DNA of 64,000 nt from G963664115 sp965263045 (GCA_965263045.1 CBDHGK010000041.1:2852001-2916000), one strand, 5' to 3'; shown: positions 26,808 through 36,580, counted from the first letter of the stretch. Notes: generated by a model not told the origin, from the sequence alone. Program-made: numbers and translations.

Positions 26808-28022
26808 ATGCCGCTCTCACACGTCAAGGCTCTCGAAGAACAGAGTCTGCTTCAGACCTACGGGCGCTACGACCTGCTTGTCGACCGGGGCAGCGGCGCC
26901 TACATCTTCGACAAGAGCAACAAGCGCTACCTGGACCTGTTGGCTGGTATCGGGGTCAATGCGCTGGGCTATAACCACCCCCGCATAGTCCGCGTCCTTC
27001 GCAAGCAGATCAAACGTCCACTCCATATCTCAAACTTTCTATACCACGAATATCAGGGACGGCTTGCCGACCGGCTGACGCGACTCTCGGGCCTCGATTG
27101 GGTTTTCTTTTCCAACAGCGGTACTGAGGCGGTCGAAGGATGCCTCAAGCTGGCCCGGGCTCATGCCAATGCCCGAGGAGGCACGACTGGTACGAATCGC
27201 GTTCTCGCCCTCGAAGGTTCCTTTCACGGACGCTCTCTGGGAGCCCTTTCGGCGACGCATGCGGTCAAATACCGGACACCATTCGAGCCATTGCTGGCGG
27301 GATTCGAATTCGTCCGTTTCAATGACCCCAAGGATCTGGAACGCCGCTTCTCCGACAACGTCTGTGCCGTGATCCTGGAGGCAATACAAGGCGAAGGCGG
27401 CATCCGCCCGATTTCGGAAGAATTCTACCGCCGGGCGCGCTCGCTCACGCGTGAAACTGGAGCTGCTCTGATCTGCGACGAAGTCCAGTCCGGACTCGGA
27501 CGTTGCGGACGCTGGCTTGCGCACCATAAGTTTGCGGATCCGGGAGAGCGTGAGGAACTGCCCGACATCGTTTCCCTGGCCAAGGCGCTAGGTGGTGGCC
27601 TCCCGCTCGGGGCCGTACTAATGAAGGAAGAATTCGCGGCGGGGATAGAACCGGGCCTCCACGGCTCTACGTTAGGAGGAGGACCATTGGCGTGCCGACT
27701 CAGCCTGGAGATGCTCCAGATCTTCGAGGACGACCATATTCTGGAGCATGTCCGCGAAGTCGGTACCTACTTCCGGCAACGACTTGAAGAAATGGGGAAA
27801 CTGCCGGTTGTTGAAGAGGTCCGGGGCGAAGGCCTCATGCTCGCCGTCCAGTTGAAGGTGCCCGCCAGAGAACTCGTACAGCAATTGCTCGAAGCAGGTT
27901 TCATCACGAATGCGACAAACGGGACAGTCCTCCGTCTCCTTCCACCACTGATCATTCGAAAGAAGCAGGTTGATCGCTTTATTAAAGCCCTGCGTCCTCT
28001 ATTGGAGAAGATGCATGTTTGA
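26808..28022 (+). CDS. argD: Acetylornithine aminotransferase
   Basis: This 404-residue class III PLP-dependent aminotransferase has FFSNSGTEAVEGCLKLAR, GSFHGRSLGALSAT, EAIQGEGGI, LICDEVQSGLGRCG and the PLP-lysine region VSLAKALGGGLPLGA, all standard for the ArgD/OAT group. ArgD converts N-acetylglutamate semialdehyde and glutamate to N-acetylornithine in arginine synthesis and often serves in lysine synthesis (succinyl-DAP) too. No other arg gene is nearby, so ornithine aminotransferase or a relative cannot be excluded. dapF is found at 51295. Confidence 0.85.
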   Translation: MPLSHVKALEEQSLLQTYGRYDLLVDRGSGAYIFDKSNKRYLDLLAGIGVNALGYNHPRIVRVLRKQIKRPLHISNFLYHEYQGRLADRLTRLSGLDWVFFSNSGTEAVEGCLKLARAHANARGGTTGTNRVLALEGSFHGRSLGALSATHAVKYRTPFEPLLAGFEFVRFNDPKDLERRFSDNVCAVILEAIQGEGGIRPISEEFYRRARSLTRETGAALICDEVQSGLGRCGRWLAHHKFADPGEREELPDIVSLAKALGGGLPLGAVLMKEEFAAGIEPGLHGSTLGGGPLACRLSLEMLQIFEDDHILEHVREVGTYFRQRLEEMGKLPVVEEVRGEGLMLAVQLKVPARELVQQLLEAGFITNATNGTVLRLLPPLIIRKKQVDRFIKALRPLLEKMHV

Positions 28023-28211
28023 GGCAGGAATGAATCTTTATGCCCCTCAAAGACGCGGCCGGCGATGCTGTGTGAAACCTCAGATCAATCGTGTCGGAGT
28101 TTCGAACGACTGCGTTGCGGACCCAGAGACAGCCAATCCACACAACGCTCGGAAGCCTCTGTTGCCCCACGTCTTTGCGGTTAACGATCCTTGGCCTGTG
28201 CGGTTGCAAAC

Positions 28212-28724
28212 ATGAAGGTCATAGAAAAGAAGATCGAGTTTGCCGGCCGCCGAATATCCGTGCGTCGGGATCGGATCGTCGATCGTTCAGGTCGGGAGAC
28301 CGTCCGCGACGTTGTGTTGCACCCAGGGGCAGTTTCCATCGTTGCAATGCCGTCATCGGACGAAGTCGTGTTGATCAATCAATTCAGATATGCGACTGGA
28401 GAAGAACTCATCGAGATTCCAGCGGGAACGCTGGAGCCGAACGAGGCCCCTGTCGAAGCGGCCCGACGCGAACTTGAAGAAGAGACCGGCTACCGGGCAC
28501 AGCAACTGGAACTTCGCGCCACCTACTTCACCACGCCGGGTTTCAGCAATGAATTGATGTACCTCTATGAAGCCAGCGGGCTGACGTTTACCGAACAACG
28601 ACTGGACGACGATGAAGCGATCACAGTTTCCGTGACCCAGCGAGATCAGGCTCTGCGGATGATCCAGGAAGGGCGGATCAGAGACGCAAAGACAATCGTC
28701 GGATTGCTGACAGTCCTCGCATAG
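28212..28724 (+). CDS. Nudix hydrolase, ADP-ribose pyrophosphatase type
   Basis: ATG at 28212 (MKVIEKKIEFAGRRISV) gives 170 residues; an upstream in-frame start at 28191 is less likely. The Nudix box is complete: GTLEPNEAPVEAARREL then EEETGY. Preceding QFRYATGEELIEIPAG and following TTPGFSNELMYLYEA are typical of the ADP-ribose pyrophosphatase (NudF) group, which hydrolyses ADP-ribose to AMP and ribose-5-phosphate. It stands alone after argD with a gap of about 190 bases. Confidence 0.88.
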   Translation: MKVIEKKIEFAGRRISVRRDRIVDRSGRETVRDVVLHPGAVSIVAMPSSDEVVLINQFRYATGEELIEIPAGTLEPNEAPVEAARRELEEETGYRAQQLELRATYFTTPGFSNELMYLYEASGLTFTEQRLDDDEAITVSVTQRDQALRMIQEGRIRDAKTIVGLLTVLA

Positions 28725-28832
28725 TGGCCGGTGGCGATCGTTGCATCCAGCCTGAAAGCGCGATTCTTGAGCGCACGATGCCGCACCGTCACAGACCGCG
28801 CCCGCCGCTTCCGCCGATTTTCTCCGCGGGTG

Positions 28833-30002
28833 CTACCCGACGCTGACCCACTCCTGGGGCGCGCTCATCAAGCATTCACAGCCGCCCTCGGTGATAACGA
28901 ACGTGTTTTCGACACCGGCGCCACCGACACCCGGGAAAAACACTTTCGGTTCCATCGCCAGAACGACTCCCGGCTCAAGAGGATCATCGAAACGCGGTGC
29001 GATCACGGGAAATTCGTCCAGCTCGAGCCCGACACCATGCGCGATAAATCGAACCTGGTTGTCGCCGGCACCCATGAAGTGGGTTGCATAATCGGTGCCA
29101 GCCAGCCGCTCCTGGGCTTTGGCATAGATTTCGCTGGGAACATTGCCGGGCTTGAGTTGCTCTTCCAGCCAGGAATTCAGTTCCAGGATAAACGTGTGCG
29201 TGTCGCGTATCTGTTCCGAAGGCGGCCCCAGCGAATAGGCTCTGGATCCATCGGCGATATATCCTCCACACCCCCCCACAATATCCACCATCACGGGTTC
29301 CCCGCGCACCAGAGCTTTTCGTCCGCCCATCAGCGGCACCGCCGGATATAGGCCCCGAACGCCAACCGGCCCATCGAAACTGTGCGGATAGGCACTCGTG
29401 TCCCCGAAAGCAACAGCGCCATAGTGTATTTCCATATTGAACCTGCGCAACCGGGTGAAACCCTGATGGCCCGCCATGCGCATCACGTACTCGATCCGTG
29501 CACCCAGCTCAAACTCCCGCATACCCTCTTGAAGTTGGCCTGGAATGTCGAGAAACGCTTTATCCACCATTTGGGCAGCCCGGCGAATCTGCTCGATTTC
29601 AAAAGTCGTCTTGACCGATCGGGCTCGACGCAGACATGGAGAAGCATCAATGAAACTGCCATTCGGAAACACTCGGGTGATCTGGCCATGGACGGCCACG
29701 GGCACGACATCGAGCTCCAGGCCAAGGGTTTCGCCTGGGGACGGGATCAAGTCCCGAAGCTCGGAATATCTCGTGAACCCAACAATATTCGTCAGTGCGG
29801 ATTCTGCCCTGGCACGAGAGAGACTTTTCCGAATCGCAAATACGGGCTCACCTTCAGCCGGAAACCACAAGACACCGTCCTGAACCGTTCCGGTGAGATA
29901 GAACTGGTCGACGTTCTGCAGAACGATCAACGCATCACAGTCCATGAATCGGCGCACACGTGACCATCGCCGTTCGAGTTCGTCTCTCGGGATATACTCC
30001 AT
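28833..30002 (-). CDS. M24-family metallopeptidase (Xaa-Pro peptidase-like)
   Basis: From ATG at 30002 (MEYIPRDELERRWSRV) the protein has 389 residues with a creatinase-like N-terminal domain and a pita-bread catalytic domain. The five metal ligands can be seen: two Asp in MVDIVGGCGGYIADGSR, His in FIAHGVGLELDEFP, Glu in AMEPKVFF and Glu in VENTFVITEGG. Such enzymes cleave X-Pro dipeptides or remove N-terminal residues. No signal peptide is seen, so it is probably cytoplasmic. The neighbours give no functional hint. Confidence 0.87.
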   Translation of the reverse strand: MEYIPRDELERRWSRVRRFMDCDALIVLQNVDQFYLTGTVQDGVLWFPAEGEPVFAIRKSLSRARAESALTNIVGFTRYSELRDLIPSPGETLGLELDVVPVAVHGQITRVFPNGSFIDASPCLRRARSVKTTFEIEQIRRAAQMVDKAFLDIPGQLQEGMREFELGARIEYVMRMAGHQGFTRLRRFNMEIHYGAVAFGDTSAYPHSFDGPVGVRGLYPAVPLMGGRKALVRGEPVMVDIVGGCGGYIADGSRAYSLGPPSEQIRDTHTFILELNSWLEEQLKPGNVPSEIYAKAQERLAGTDYATHFMGAGDNQVRFIAHGVGLELDEFPVIAPRFDDPLEPGVVLAMEPKVFFPGVGGAGVENTFVITEGGCECLMSAPQEWVSVG

Positions 30003-30117
30003 CGCGAAGCCATTATAGAGGACTTTTGGGATGGGCAAGATTCGGCGGCGTGACGGCTTTCTGGATCGCGCGTTGCGCCGTTATCTCGATAGACCACGAA
30101 TTCTGATATGATTTCAG

Positions 30118-30263
30118 CGAACTTCGGATGAGGGAAAGCGGTGAGATGCCGCTACTGCCCCGCAACTGTAAGACGACACACTCTCACGCTCCAGCCACTG
30201 CGGCTATGATGCCGGCGGGAAGGCGCCACCGAATACGGAGTCGTCGAGTCAGGATACCTCCCG
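30118..30263 (+). ncRNA. Cobalamin (B12) riboswitch
   Basis: The leader upstream of the BtuF-like gene carries the riboswitch signature in order: AGGGAAAGCGGTGAGATGCC, CCCCGCAACTGTAAG, AGCCACTG, GGGAAGGCG and GAGTCAGGATACC. Downstream, CCTCCCGAG (30257-30265) can pair with the GGGAGAGG that includes the ribosome-binding site of the next gene, which suggests control of translation when adenosylcobalamin is bound. The last point is inference. Confidence 0.93.
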
Positions 30264-30293
30264 AGGGATGAACCTTTCGAGGGAGAGGAACCC

Positions 30294-31217
30294 ATGGCTT
30301 CACCTTATCTGTTGGGACTTCGATTTCCGGCGCGAGTGAAGTCCGATTGTCTGCTTCCGGTTTACCTGTCGTTGTTGCTGACTGCGTGCGCCCCTCCACC
30401 TGATGCAACTGCTCCAAACGACCCGCCCAAACGTGTTGTATCCCTCGTACCCACGGTAACCGAAACTCTTTTCGCTTTGGGTGCTGGAGATCGCGTTGTG
30501 GGTGTCAGCGACTTCGACAACTATCCGCCCGAGGCAATGGAGCGTCCGAGAGTAGGGGCTCTCATCAATCCCAATGTCGAAAGAATATTTCAGCTACAGC
30601 CCGACCTGGTGATTACTTTCGGGACCCAGTACTTGCTCCAGGAACGACTCGCAGCCGCCGGCATCCGGCAGTATCCCTTCATGTCGGGCAGCATCCAGCA
30701 CGTATTGGAGTCCATTCGGGCGCTCGGGGCTGAAATGGGTCTGGCCGAGGAAGGCGAACGGCTTTCGTCTGAAATTGCCGCGGCTTTGACGGAAATCCGA
30801 CAGGGATCCGGTACGAATCGTCCCAGCGTGCTCCTTGCCCATAACCGCGAAATCGGCACAATGGGTTCTTTCTATACGGGAGGCCGCCGCTCCTATTTCG
30901 ACGAGCTGATCGCGATCGCCGGCGGTCAAAATATCTTCGGCGACATTGACGAGAACATTTTTCAGCCTGTTCTTGAAGAGGTCCTCGAACGTGCTCCTGA
31001 AGTTATCATCGAATTGCTGCCGTCGGATTCCGATGGTCGGGCACGGATCGACCAGCGCCTGGCGGATTGGCGGCGACTGGGTGCGGTCCCCGCCGTGCGC
31101 GACGGCCGTGTTTATATCCTGACCGGCGACCACCTGCTCCTGGTAGGACCACGCCTTCACCTGGCAGCGGCCGAAATGGCGGATGCGATCTGGGGTCGGC
31201 CCTTGACTTCCAACTGA
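30294..31217 (+). CDS. btuF: BtuF-like vitamin B12 substrate-binding lipoprotein
   Basis: This 307-residue protein has a lipobox (LLLTACAPP, Cys32) and a cluster A/type III binding-protein fold typical of BtuF: RVVSLVPTVTETLFALGAGD, VVGVSDFDNYP, VGALINPNVERIFQLQPDLV, YFDELIAIAGGQNIFGD. It should bind cobalamin in the periplasm and hand it to a BtuCD transporter. The cobalamin riboswitch in its leader strongly supports the assignment. No btuC, btuD or btuB gene follows; the next gene is on the other strand, so its partners must be elsewhere. Confidence 0.88.
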   Translation: MASPYLLGLRFPARVKSDCLLPVYLSLLLTACAPPPDATAPNDPPKRVVSLVPTVTETLFALGAGDRVVGVSDFDNYPPEAMERPRVGALINPNVERIFQLQPDLVITFGTQYLLQERLAAAGIRQYPFMSGSIQHVLESIRALGAEMGLAEEGERLSSEIAAALTEIRQGSGTNRPSVLLAHNREIGTMGSFYTGGRRSYFDELIAIAGGQNIFGDIDENIFQPVLEEVLERAPEVIIELLPSDSDGRARIDQRLADWRRLGAVPAVRDGRVYILTGDHLLLVGPRLHLAAAEMADAIWGRPLTSN

Positions 31218-31378
31218 AATTTCCTCCCGGAGACGCAGCCGAAGGGGTCACAACGAATTGGGATCTCGTATCCAGGAATTCCGCGGGTACCCGCCGAAAA
31301 TTTCGCCAACCCCGTAGCATGCGTGCGTGCGAATTAGCCGACACGAGTGTCGCCCGGGAGATGGTTGCGGTGATACTG

Positions 31379-32806
31379 CTAGAATCCCAGATCAGTCACC
31401 GTAGTCTGGATTAACTCCCAAGCGGCTCTGACATGCGCTTCGGTCGTGCGAATATTGCCCACGGAAAAACGAAGGATGACATCGCCATTCAACGTCGTAT
31501 GGGACAGGTAAACGGGCCCTCGTCGATTCAGGGTTTGAAGAAGAACTTCGTTCAATTCGTTAGACCCGTTCAGCCGGAAACACACCGTGCCGAAGTCGAC
31601 CGGGACGCGCAGCAGAAACCGGGAATCTTTCTCGACCCACTCCCCAAACTGGCGGGCGAGACGGATGTGTTCCCGGATCCGGCGGCGGAGACCATCAACG
31701 CCAAAGTACCGCACAACCATCCAGAATTTAAGAGAACGAAAGCGCCGGCCCAGTTGGATCCCATAATCCATATAGTTTCTGGCTTCGCTTCCCTCTGGCG
31801 TTTTCAGATACTCCGGTGTCAGGGTGAACGCTCGCTTCAACAGGTCCGGACGCCTGCAGAAAAGGGCGCTAAAGTCGATGGGTGTGAACAACCACTTGTG
31901 AGGGTTGATCACGAACGAATCAGCGCGCTCACATCCCGCCAGAACGTTTCTCCTCTCGGGTAAGATCGCCGCGGCGCCCGCGTAAGCTCCGTCCACGTGT
32001 AGCCATAGTCCATGCCGACTGCAAACGCGCGCGATCGCTTCGACCGGATCAATGCTCGTTGTCGATGTCGTACCCACCGTGGCGGCCACACAGAACGGGC
32101 GCCATCCATCGGCCTTGTCCTGTTCGATCGCCGCATTTAACGCTCCGACATCCATTCTGAATCGGTCGTCCACGCCGACCTTATGCACACCTTTTCTACC
32201 GAGACCCAGCGCGATCCCAGCCTTTTCAACCGAAGAGTGGGCCTCCCGGGATGTATACATACGCAAACGGGGAGCACCGGCACCCACCATTCCGTCTTCA
32301 CCGACATCTATCTCCGACACTGCCGCGCGAGCCGCGGCAATGGCGTGGAACGTGGAAACGGAAGCGGTGTCATAAACCACCCCTGTAAATGCATCGGAAA
32401 ATCCTAACATTTGACGCAGCCAGATGAGCACCACTTCTTCGAGTTCCGTCGCAGCAGGAGAAGTCCTCCACATTATCGCGTTCGTATTGAACGCCGCTGT
32501 CAACAACTCGCCCAGGATTCCTGGGCCCGACGCCGTACTGGAAAAGTAGGCGAAGAAGTTCGGACTGTTCCAGTGGGTAAGACCCGGAAGCACAATGCTT
32601 TCCATGTCCGAGAAAATGCGATCCATGCTTTCGCCGGCATCGGGTGGTGATTGCGAAATCTGCGCAGCGATCGAGCCGGGCTTCACATCCGGTGACACCG
32701 TGCGGGTCTCGAGACTGGCAAGGTAGTCGGCGATCCAGTCAATCGAATGATGCCCCCACTTCCGGAACTCCTCCGGACTCATGTCAGTCAGTTCAGGATC
32801 CGTCAT
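31379..32806 (-). CDS. PLP-dependent group II decarboxylase (aromatic-L-amino-acid decarboxylase-like)
   Basis: The 475-residue protein has the full decarboxylase fold: WNSPNFFAYFSS, AATELEEVVLIWLRQMLGF, YTSREAHSSVEKAG, LWLHVDGAYAGAA and the PLP lysine in INPHKWLFTPIDFS. Family members decarboxylate DOPA, tryptophan, tyrosine or phenylalanine to amines; the true substrate cannot be read from the sequence. The PLP aldimine and HVDGAYAG (Asp that contacts the pyridine) are intact. It is convergent with the btuF-like gene and divergent from carD, with no obvious pathway partner. Confidence 0.88.
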   Translation of the reverse strand: MTDPELTDMSPEEFRKWGHHSIDWIADYLASLETRTVSPDVKPGSIAAQISQSPPDAGESMDRIFSDMESIVLPGLTHWNSPNFFAYFSSTASGPGILGELLTAAFNTNAIMWRTSPAATELEEVVLIWLRQMLGFSDAFTGVVYDTASVSTFHAIAAARAAVSEIDVGEDGMVGAGAPRLRMYTSREAHSSVEKAGIALGLGRKGVHKVGVDDRFRMDVGALNAAIEQDKADGWRPFCVAATVGTTSTTSIDPVEAIARVCSRHGLWLHVDGAYAGAAAILPERRNVLAGCERADSFVINPHKWLFTPIDFSALFCRRPDLLKRAFTLTPEYLKTPEGSEARNYMDYGIQLGRRFRSLKFWMVVRYFGVDGLRRRIREHIRLARQFGEWVEKDSRFLLRVPVDFGTVCFRLNGSNELNEVLLQTLNRRGPVYLSHTTLNGDVILRFSVGNIRTTEAHVRAAWELIQTTVTDLGF

Positions 32807-32965
32807 TGCCGTTAGGTGCGTCAGCCATTGTGATTATTTGAACCGCAGTGGAAATGCTTCAATTCACCACGGTTAGAGCCAGCAGAACAGGATACGAACC
32901 TGCGCGCCGCTTGACGATCCTTCAGTATAAACCTTAGAATGGTTGCTCACCCGTGCGCAGGATTT

Positions 32966-33475
32966 ATGCAAGACTTTGAAATAGGCGATCAGGTGGTTTA
33001 TCCAAACCACGGGGTCGGCATTATCGAAAAGATCTCGAATCGCCTGGTTCAAGGGAAGTTCGAACGATTCTACCTCCTCAGAATCTGCTCCAACGACATC
33101 CTGGTCATGGTTCCGACAGCCAACGCCCAGTATGTGGGGTTGCGGCGAACGATCGACGGCAAGCAGGTGAGCCGGCTGTTTACATTTCTGTCCAACAAGG
33201 AATTTTTTTCGCAGCGGGACTGGAAAGACCGTTTCAAGGAAAACTCCGAAAAAATGCGGTCGGGCTCTATCTTTCACGTAGCCGAGGTTTACAAGAATCT
33301 CGTTTACCTTAACAAGATCAAACCCCTTTCTTTCCGGGAAAAACGGATGCAGGACCGGGCACGTTTTCTGCTGGTGTCAGAACTGGCTTCGGTGATGAGC
33401 GTCCCGGAAGACGACATCGAAGGCCGGATCGATAAGACGGTCGATAAGGCCTGCGCAAAAGTCCCTGTCGCCTAA
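32966..33475 (+). CDS. CarD-family transcription regulator
   Basis: ATG at 32966 starts MQDFEIGDQVVYPNHGVGII, the typical CarD/CdnL RNAP-interacting domain; the protein has 169 residues. The C-terminal part is helical and basic (LSFREKRMQDRARFLLVSEL), as expected for the DNA-contacting domain. CarD proteins bind the beta subunit of RNA polymerase and stabilise open complexes at rRNA and other promoters. A longer start at 32939 is possible but does not add to the domain. The CorC-like gene follows 22 bases later. Confidence 0.9.
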   Translation: MQDFEIGDQVVYPNHGVGIIEKISNRLVQGKFERFYLLRICSNDILVMVPTANAQYVGLRRTIDGKQVSRLFTFLSNKEFFSQRDWKDRFKENSEKMRSGSIFHVAEVYKNLVYLNKIKPLSFREKRMQDRARFLLVSELASVMSVPEDDIEGRIDKTVDKACAKVPVA

Positions 33476-33497
33476 GCCCACTCCGGGCTGATTCCTT

Positions 33498-34787
33498 ATG
33501 CCTTCGATTCTCCTGATTATCCTCCTTTTTATTTTCCTCCTCCTGTCCGGCCTGTTTTCGCTATCAGAAACGGCGGTCCTGTCCAGCAACCGGTATCGCA
33601 TCCGCCACCTGGCCGCGGGCGGGAACAAACATGCGAAAAAGTTGGCCGAATGGCTTGACGCTCCACAAAAGTTACTCGCTACAATTTTGCTTGGGAATAA
33701 CTTCGCCAATATCGGAGCGGCGACTGTGGCCGCAGCGATGGTCGCACGCACAGTAGCCGAGGAGCACCGCGATATCTTCCTTGTGCTGGAAACGGTCGCT
33801 CTGACACTCGTCGTTTTGCTGTTTTGTGAGTTGGGACCCAAGGCATTCGCGACACGCACCCCGGAACGGACAAGTTTACGGCTTGTCGTGCCCATCGAAT
33901 TCTGGATGCGGATTTCCTATCCGATAGCCCAGTTGAGCATCAAGTTCGCAGGGCTCTTTTACCGGAGCGTGCGTGAAAACCAGCGCGCGTTGGCCGCATC
34001 GATATCCGACGTCGAACTCAAATCGATTATCAATGCCTACACCCAGGACCGGCAGAAGATGCTCGAACGCGTTCTGGAGTTCTCCGAGCGCCACGTACGA
34101 GACGTGATGGTGCCGCGCATGAAGACGGTCTCGTTGGCAATCGAAACGCCTATAGAAGAAGTTCTGCGCGTTGTCGAAACCACACGGCTGACGCGATTCC
34201 CGGTGTACCACGGAAGCCTGGATAACGTCCTGGGTATCGTGCACGGCAAGGATCTGATGCCTTTTCTGCACTCGCAGAAAGTGTTCCGCCTGTCCCAGCT
34301 CCTGCGAAAACCTGTATTCATACCCGATACCGCCCGACTGAACAACGCTATACGCGTTCTCCAATCGGCGCAGACACATCTGGGCATTGTCGTCGATGAA
34401 CACGGCGGCGTTGAAGGTATCGTCACCCTGGAAGATCTGATCGAACAGATCGTTGGTGAGATTCAGGACGAACACGATATCGAGGTGGACGAAATCATTC
34501 CTCAACCGAACGGAAGCTACGTGATCGATGCCGGTATTTCGGTTAGAGATCTCAATGACAGACTTCATTCGAGCGTGCCCGAGAACGGGTACTACGTGAC
34601 GCTTGGCGGGTTCATGATGATGAAGACCGGCCGCGTGCCCCATGAAGGAGACGTAATCGAATTCGAAGGAAGCACCTACCGGGTGGAACAGATGGTCGGA
34701 CGCCGAATCATGCGTGTCAGGATGACGCGCACAGCTCCGATTGAACTCGAGGATGGCCAGCGTATCCAAGTGGCCGAGGACGCCTAG
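33498..34787 (+). CDS. CNNM/CorC-family membrane protein with CBS domains
   Basis: This 429-residue protein has an N-terminal CNNM (DUF21) membrane domain (LLIILLFIFLLLSGLFSLSE), a tandem CBS pair (MVPRMKTVSLAIETPIEEVL and PVFIPDTARLNNAIRVLQSA, with VDEHGGVEGIVTLEDLIEQI) and a C-terminal CorC/HlyC domain (GSYVIDAGISVRDLNDRL, VPHEGDVIEFEG). Relatives take part in magnesium or cobalt efflux or in envelope ion balance. It lies 22 bases behind carD. Its TAG stop (34785-34787) is made of the first three bases of a foldback element. Confidence 0.9.
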   Translation: MPSILLIILLFIFLLLSGLFSLSETAVLSSNRYRIRHLAAGGNKHAKKLAEWLDAPQKLLATILLGNNFANIGAATVAAAMVARTVAEEHRDIFLVLETVALTLVVLLFCELGPKAFATRTPERTSLRLVVPIEFWMRISYPIAQLSIKFAGLFYRSVRENQRALAASISDVELKSIINAYTQDRQKMLERVLEFSERHVRDVMVPRMKTVSLAIETPIEEVLRVVETTRLTRFPVYHGSLDNVLGIVHGKDLMPFLHSQKVFRLSQLLRKPVFIPDTARLNNAIRVLQSAQTHLGIVVDEHGGVEGIVTLEDLIEQIVGEIQDEHDIEVDEIIPQPNGSYVIDAGISVRDLNDRLHSSVPENGYYVTLGGFMMMKTGRVPHEGDVIEFEGSTYRVEQMVGRRIMRVRMTRTAPIELEDGQRIQVAEDA

Positions 34788-34992
34788 CAGCCCGTGGCAG
34801 AAGTCTCGCGGGCTGCGCCCAGAGGGTTACGGCGAAACGGGGCCGTCTTCGTTGTCGCCGACTCCTCGCAATGAATGAGCATTGCAGCGTCGTCGCGACG
34901 TCGTGTCGTCACGTTGTTGCCTCCTGGAATCCGGCCCCGTTTGGCCGTAACGCGGCCTTTGAGATTGATGCCACTTCTGCCACGGGCTGCTA
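34785..34992. repeat. TA-flanked foldback element, type B
   Basis: TAGCAGCCCGTGGCAGAAGT (34785-34804) recurs exactly inverted at 34973-34992, so the 208-bp element has 20-bp perfect inverted repeats beginning and ending in TA. The interior shares the core of type A elements (AACGGGGCCGTCTTCGTTGT, a hairpin around AATGAATGAGCATT, and GGCCCCGTTTGGCC). The left TAG serves as the stop of the CorC-like gene. Confidence 0.8.
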
Positions 34993-35122
34993 AGCAGGAT
35001 GTCCTATTGAACCATCGGGCGAACCTCTTGAGCGCCATGTGACTGATTTTCACACTGTGGCGCGACTGAAAAACCTTCTCCACGGAAGCGCTCTTGAGGC
35101 TTCGTAGGAAGTGTCGTCGTCC

Positions 35123-36402
35123 CTATCGATTGACCACACGCTCCGGTAGTTTGAAGTAACCGGGGAACGAAATGTCCACGCAGCCGGTGTCTTCAATTTC
35201 CACTCCAAGACGGGACAGAAGGCCGGCGACGGAAAAGGCCATGGCAATACGATGGTCACCGAACGAAGATACCGTACCACCCTGAATCACCCCTCCCCCC
35301 TGACCATCAGGCCATCGTTAAACTCCTCGACCTCAACTCCGATCGATCGCAGATTCGTCACTACAGCGTGGATCCGATCACTCTCCTTCAAACGCAACTC
35401 GCCCGCACCGCGAATTCGAATGCCCTCTGATGCGGCGCCCAGTACAGCCAAAATGGGCAGTTCGTCGATCGAACCGGCTATCGCTTCAGGCGGTATGTCG
35501 ATCGGCCCCACCCCGGACGAGCGAACATCGATATCGGCGACCGGCTCTCCCCCGCCTTCGCTCAGACCATCCAGGGAAATCCTCCCTCCCAACCGCTCCA
35601 GAAGAGTCAAGTATGCGGATCGCGTCGGGTTGACCCCGACGCCGGTCAGGCGCGATTGAGAACCAGGCATGGCCAATGCGGCGGCGATGAAGAAAGCGGC
35701 CGAAGACAAGTCTCCGGGAATCCGGACTTTTCGCCCGTGAAGCGGGACTCCTCCCTCGATCTCCACCCATCCACTGTTTGCACTTAGCCGTGCTCCGGCC
35801 CCCGCCAGAGCGATCTCGGTATGATCCCGTGTTCCCACGGGCTCGAAAACGGAAGTCGTCCCTGAGGCGTGGAGTCCCCCCAGCAGAACGGCCTATTTGA
35901 CCTGGGCGCTGGGCATTGGAATCGCGTAGTCGATCGCGGTGAGCGGCTCGCCGTGAATCCGAAGCGGTAAACGACCATCAGTGGTGATCACGCTGGCGCC
36001 GAAGAGTTCCAGCGGCCGAATAATGCGCGCCATCGGTATTCGGCTCAGAGACGGATCTCCCACGAGCACGGACGAAAACGGATGCCCCGCCAAAATTCCC
36101 GCGAGAAGACGGACCGTCGTGCCCCAATTGCCAGCCTCAAGATCTCCCGATGCGGGCCGAAGACCACCCGACCCGCACCCTTTGATCATCAGCTTCCCAT
36201 CATCCAATCGAAGGTCGACGTTCAGTTGGCGTAAGCACGAAAGCGTACTCTGACAGTCCGCGCCGCCAGGGAAGTTATCCGCCTCAGTCCATCCTTCCGA
36301 GATTGAGCCAATCAGGGCGGTCCGGTGACCGATAGATTTATCTCCTGGCAACTCAAATTCGCCGTCGAGGAACCTGGCCGGCAAGATCTGTATCGTGCTC
36401 AT
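35123..36402 (-). pseudogene. aroA: 3-phosphoshikimate 1-carboxyvinyltransferase with amber codon and frameshift
   Basis: Homology runs from ATG at 36402 (MSTIQILPARFLDGEFELPG then DKSIGHRTALIG) to TAG at 35123 (FPGYFKLPERVVNR). Two lesions are visible. A TAG at 35893-35895 falls in PSAQVK-stop-AVLLGG, where most homologues have Ser or Thr. A missing base near 35288-35300, in a run of G, moves the frame so that MVRGEG is followed by VIQGGTVSSFGDHRIAMAFS in another frame. In addition GNWGTTVR replaces the usual GNSGTT. EPSP synthase makes the chorismate precursor and is normally essential for aromatic synthesis. aroK is intact 1.6 kb away. Sequencing error could explain the frameshift but less easily the amber. 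Confidence 0.85.
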
Positions 36403-36543
36403 CGCTGTGCATTGATGTCGCGTCATACCGTCCATCAATTGGAACTTCGCGACTGCCGAATGGACATCAGGGATATCACGCCAATTCGGCGTGGATTGAA
36501 GCACACGCGAGTCATCCCGGCGCGTGCGAGTCGGAATCGTCCA

Positions 36544-36572
36544 TTGACTTTAAAAAAGACCAGGTGTTAATT
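36544..36572 (+). promoter_or_regulatory. Sigma70-type promoter for the rsbW-like/STAS pair
   Basis: TTGACT (36544-36549) and TTAATT (36567-36572) are spaced by 17 bases. The expected transcript start, about seven bases downstream, falls at or next to the ATG at 36581, so the message may be leaderless. The stretch is AT-rich in a GC-rich background. Confidence 0.5.
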
Positions 36573-36580
36573 ATCCAACA

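Noticed and set aside
35893..35895. TAG in aroA as a pyrrolysine codon
   Set aside because: The residue there is Ser/Thr in the family, pyrrolysine is not expected in EPSP synthase, and the gene has a second lesion.
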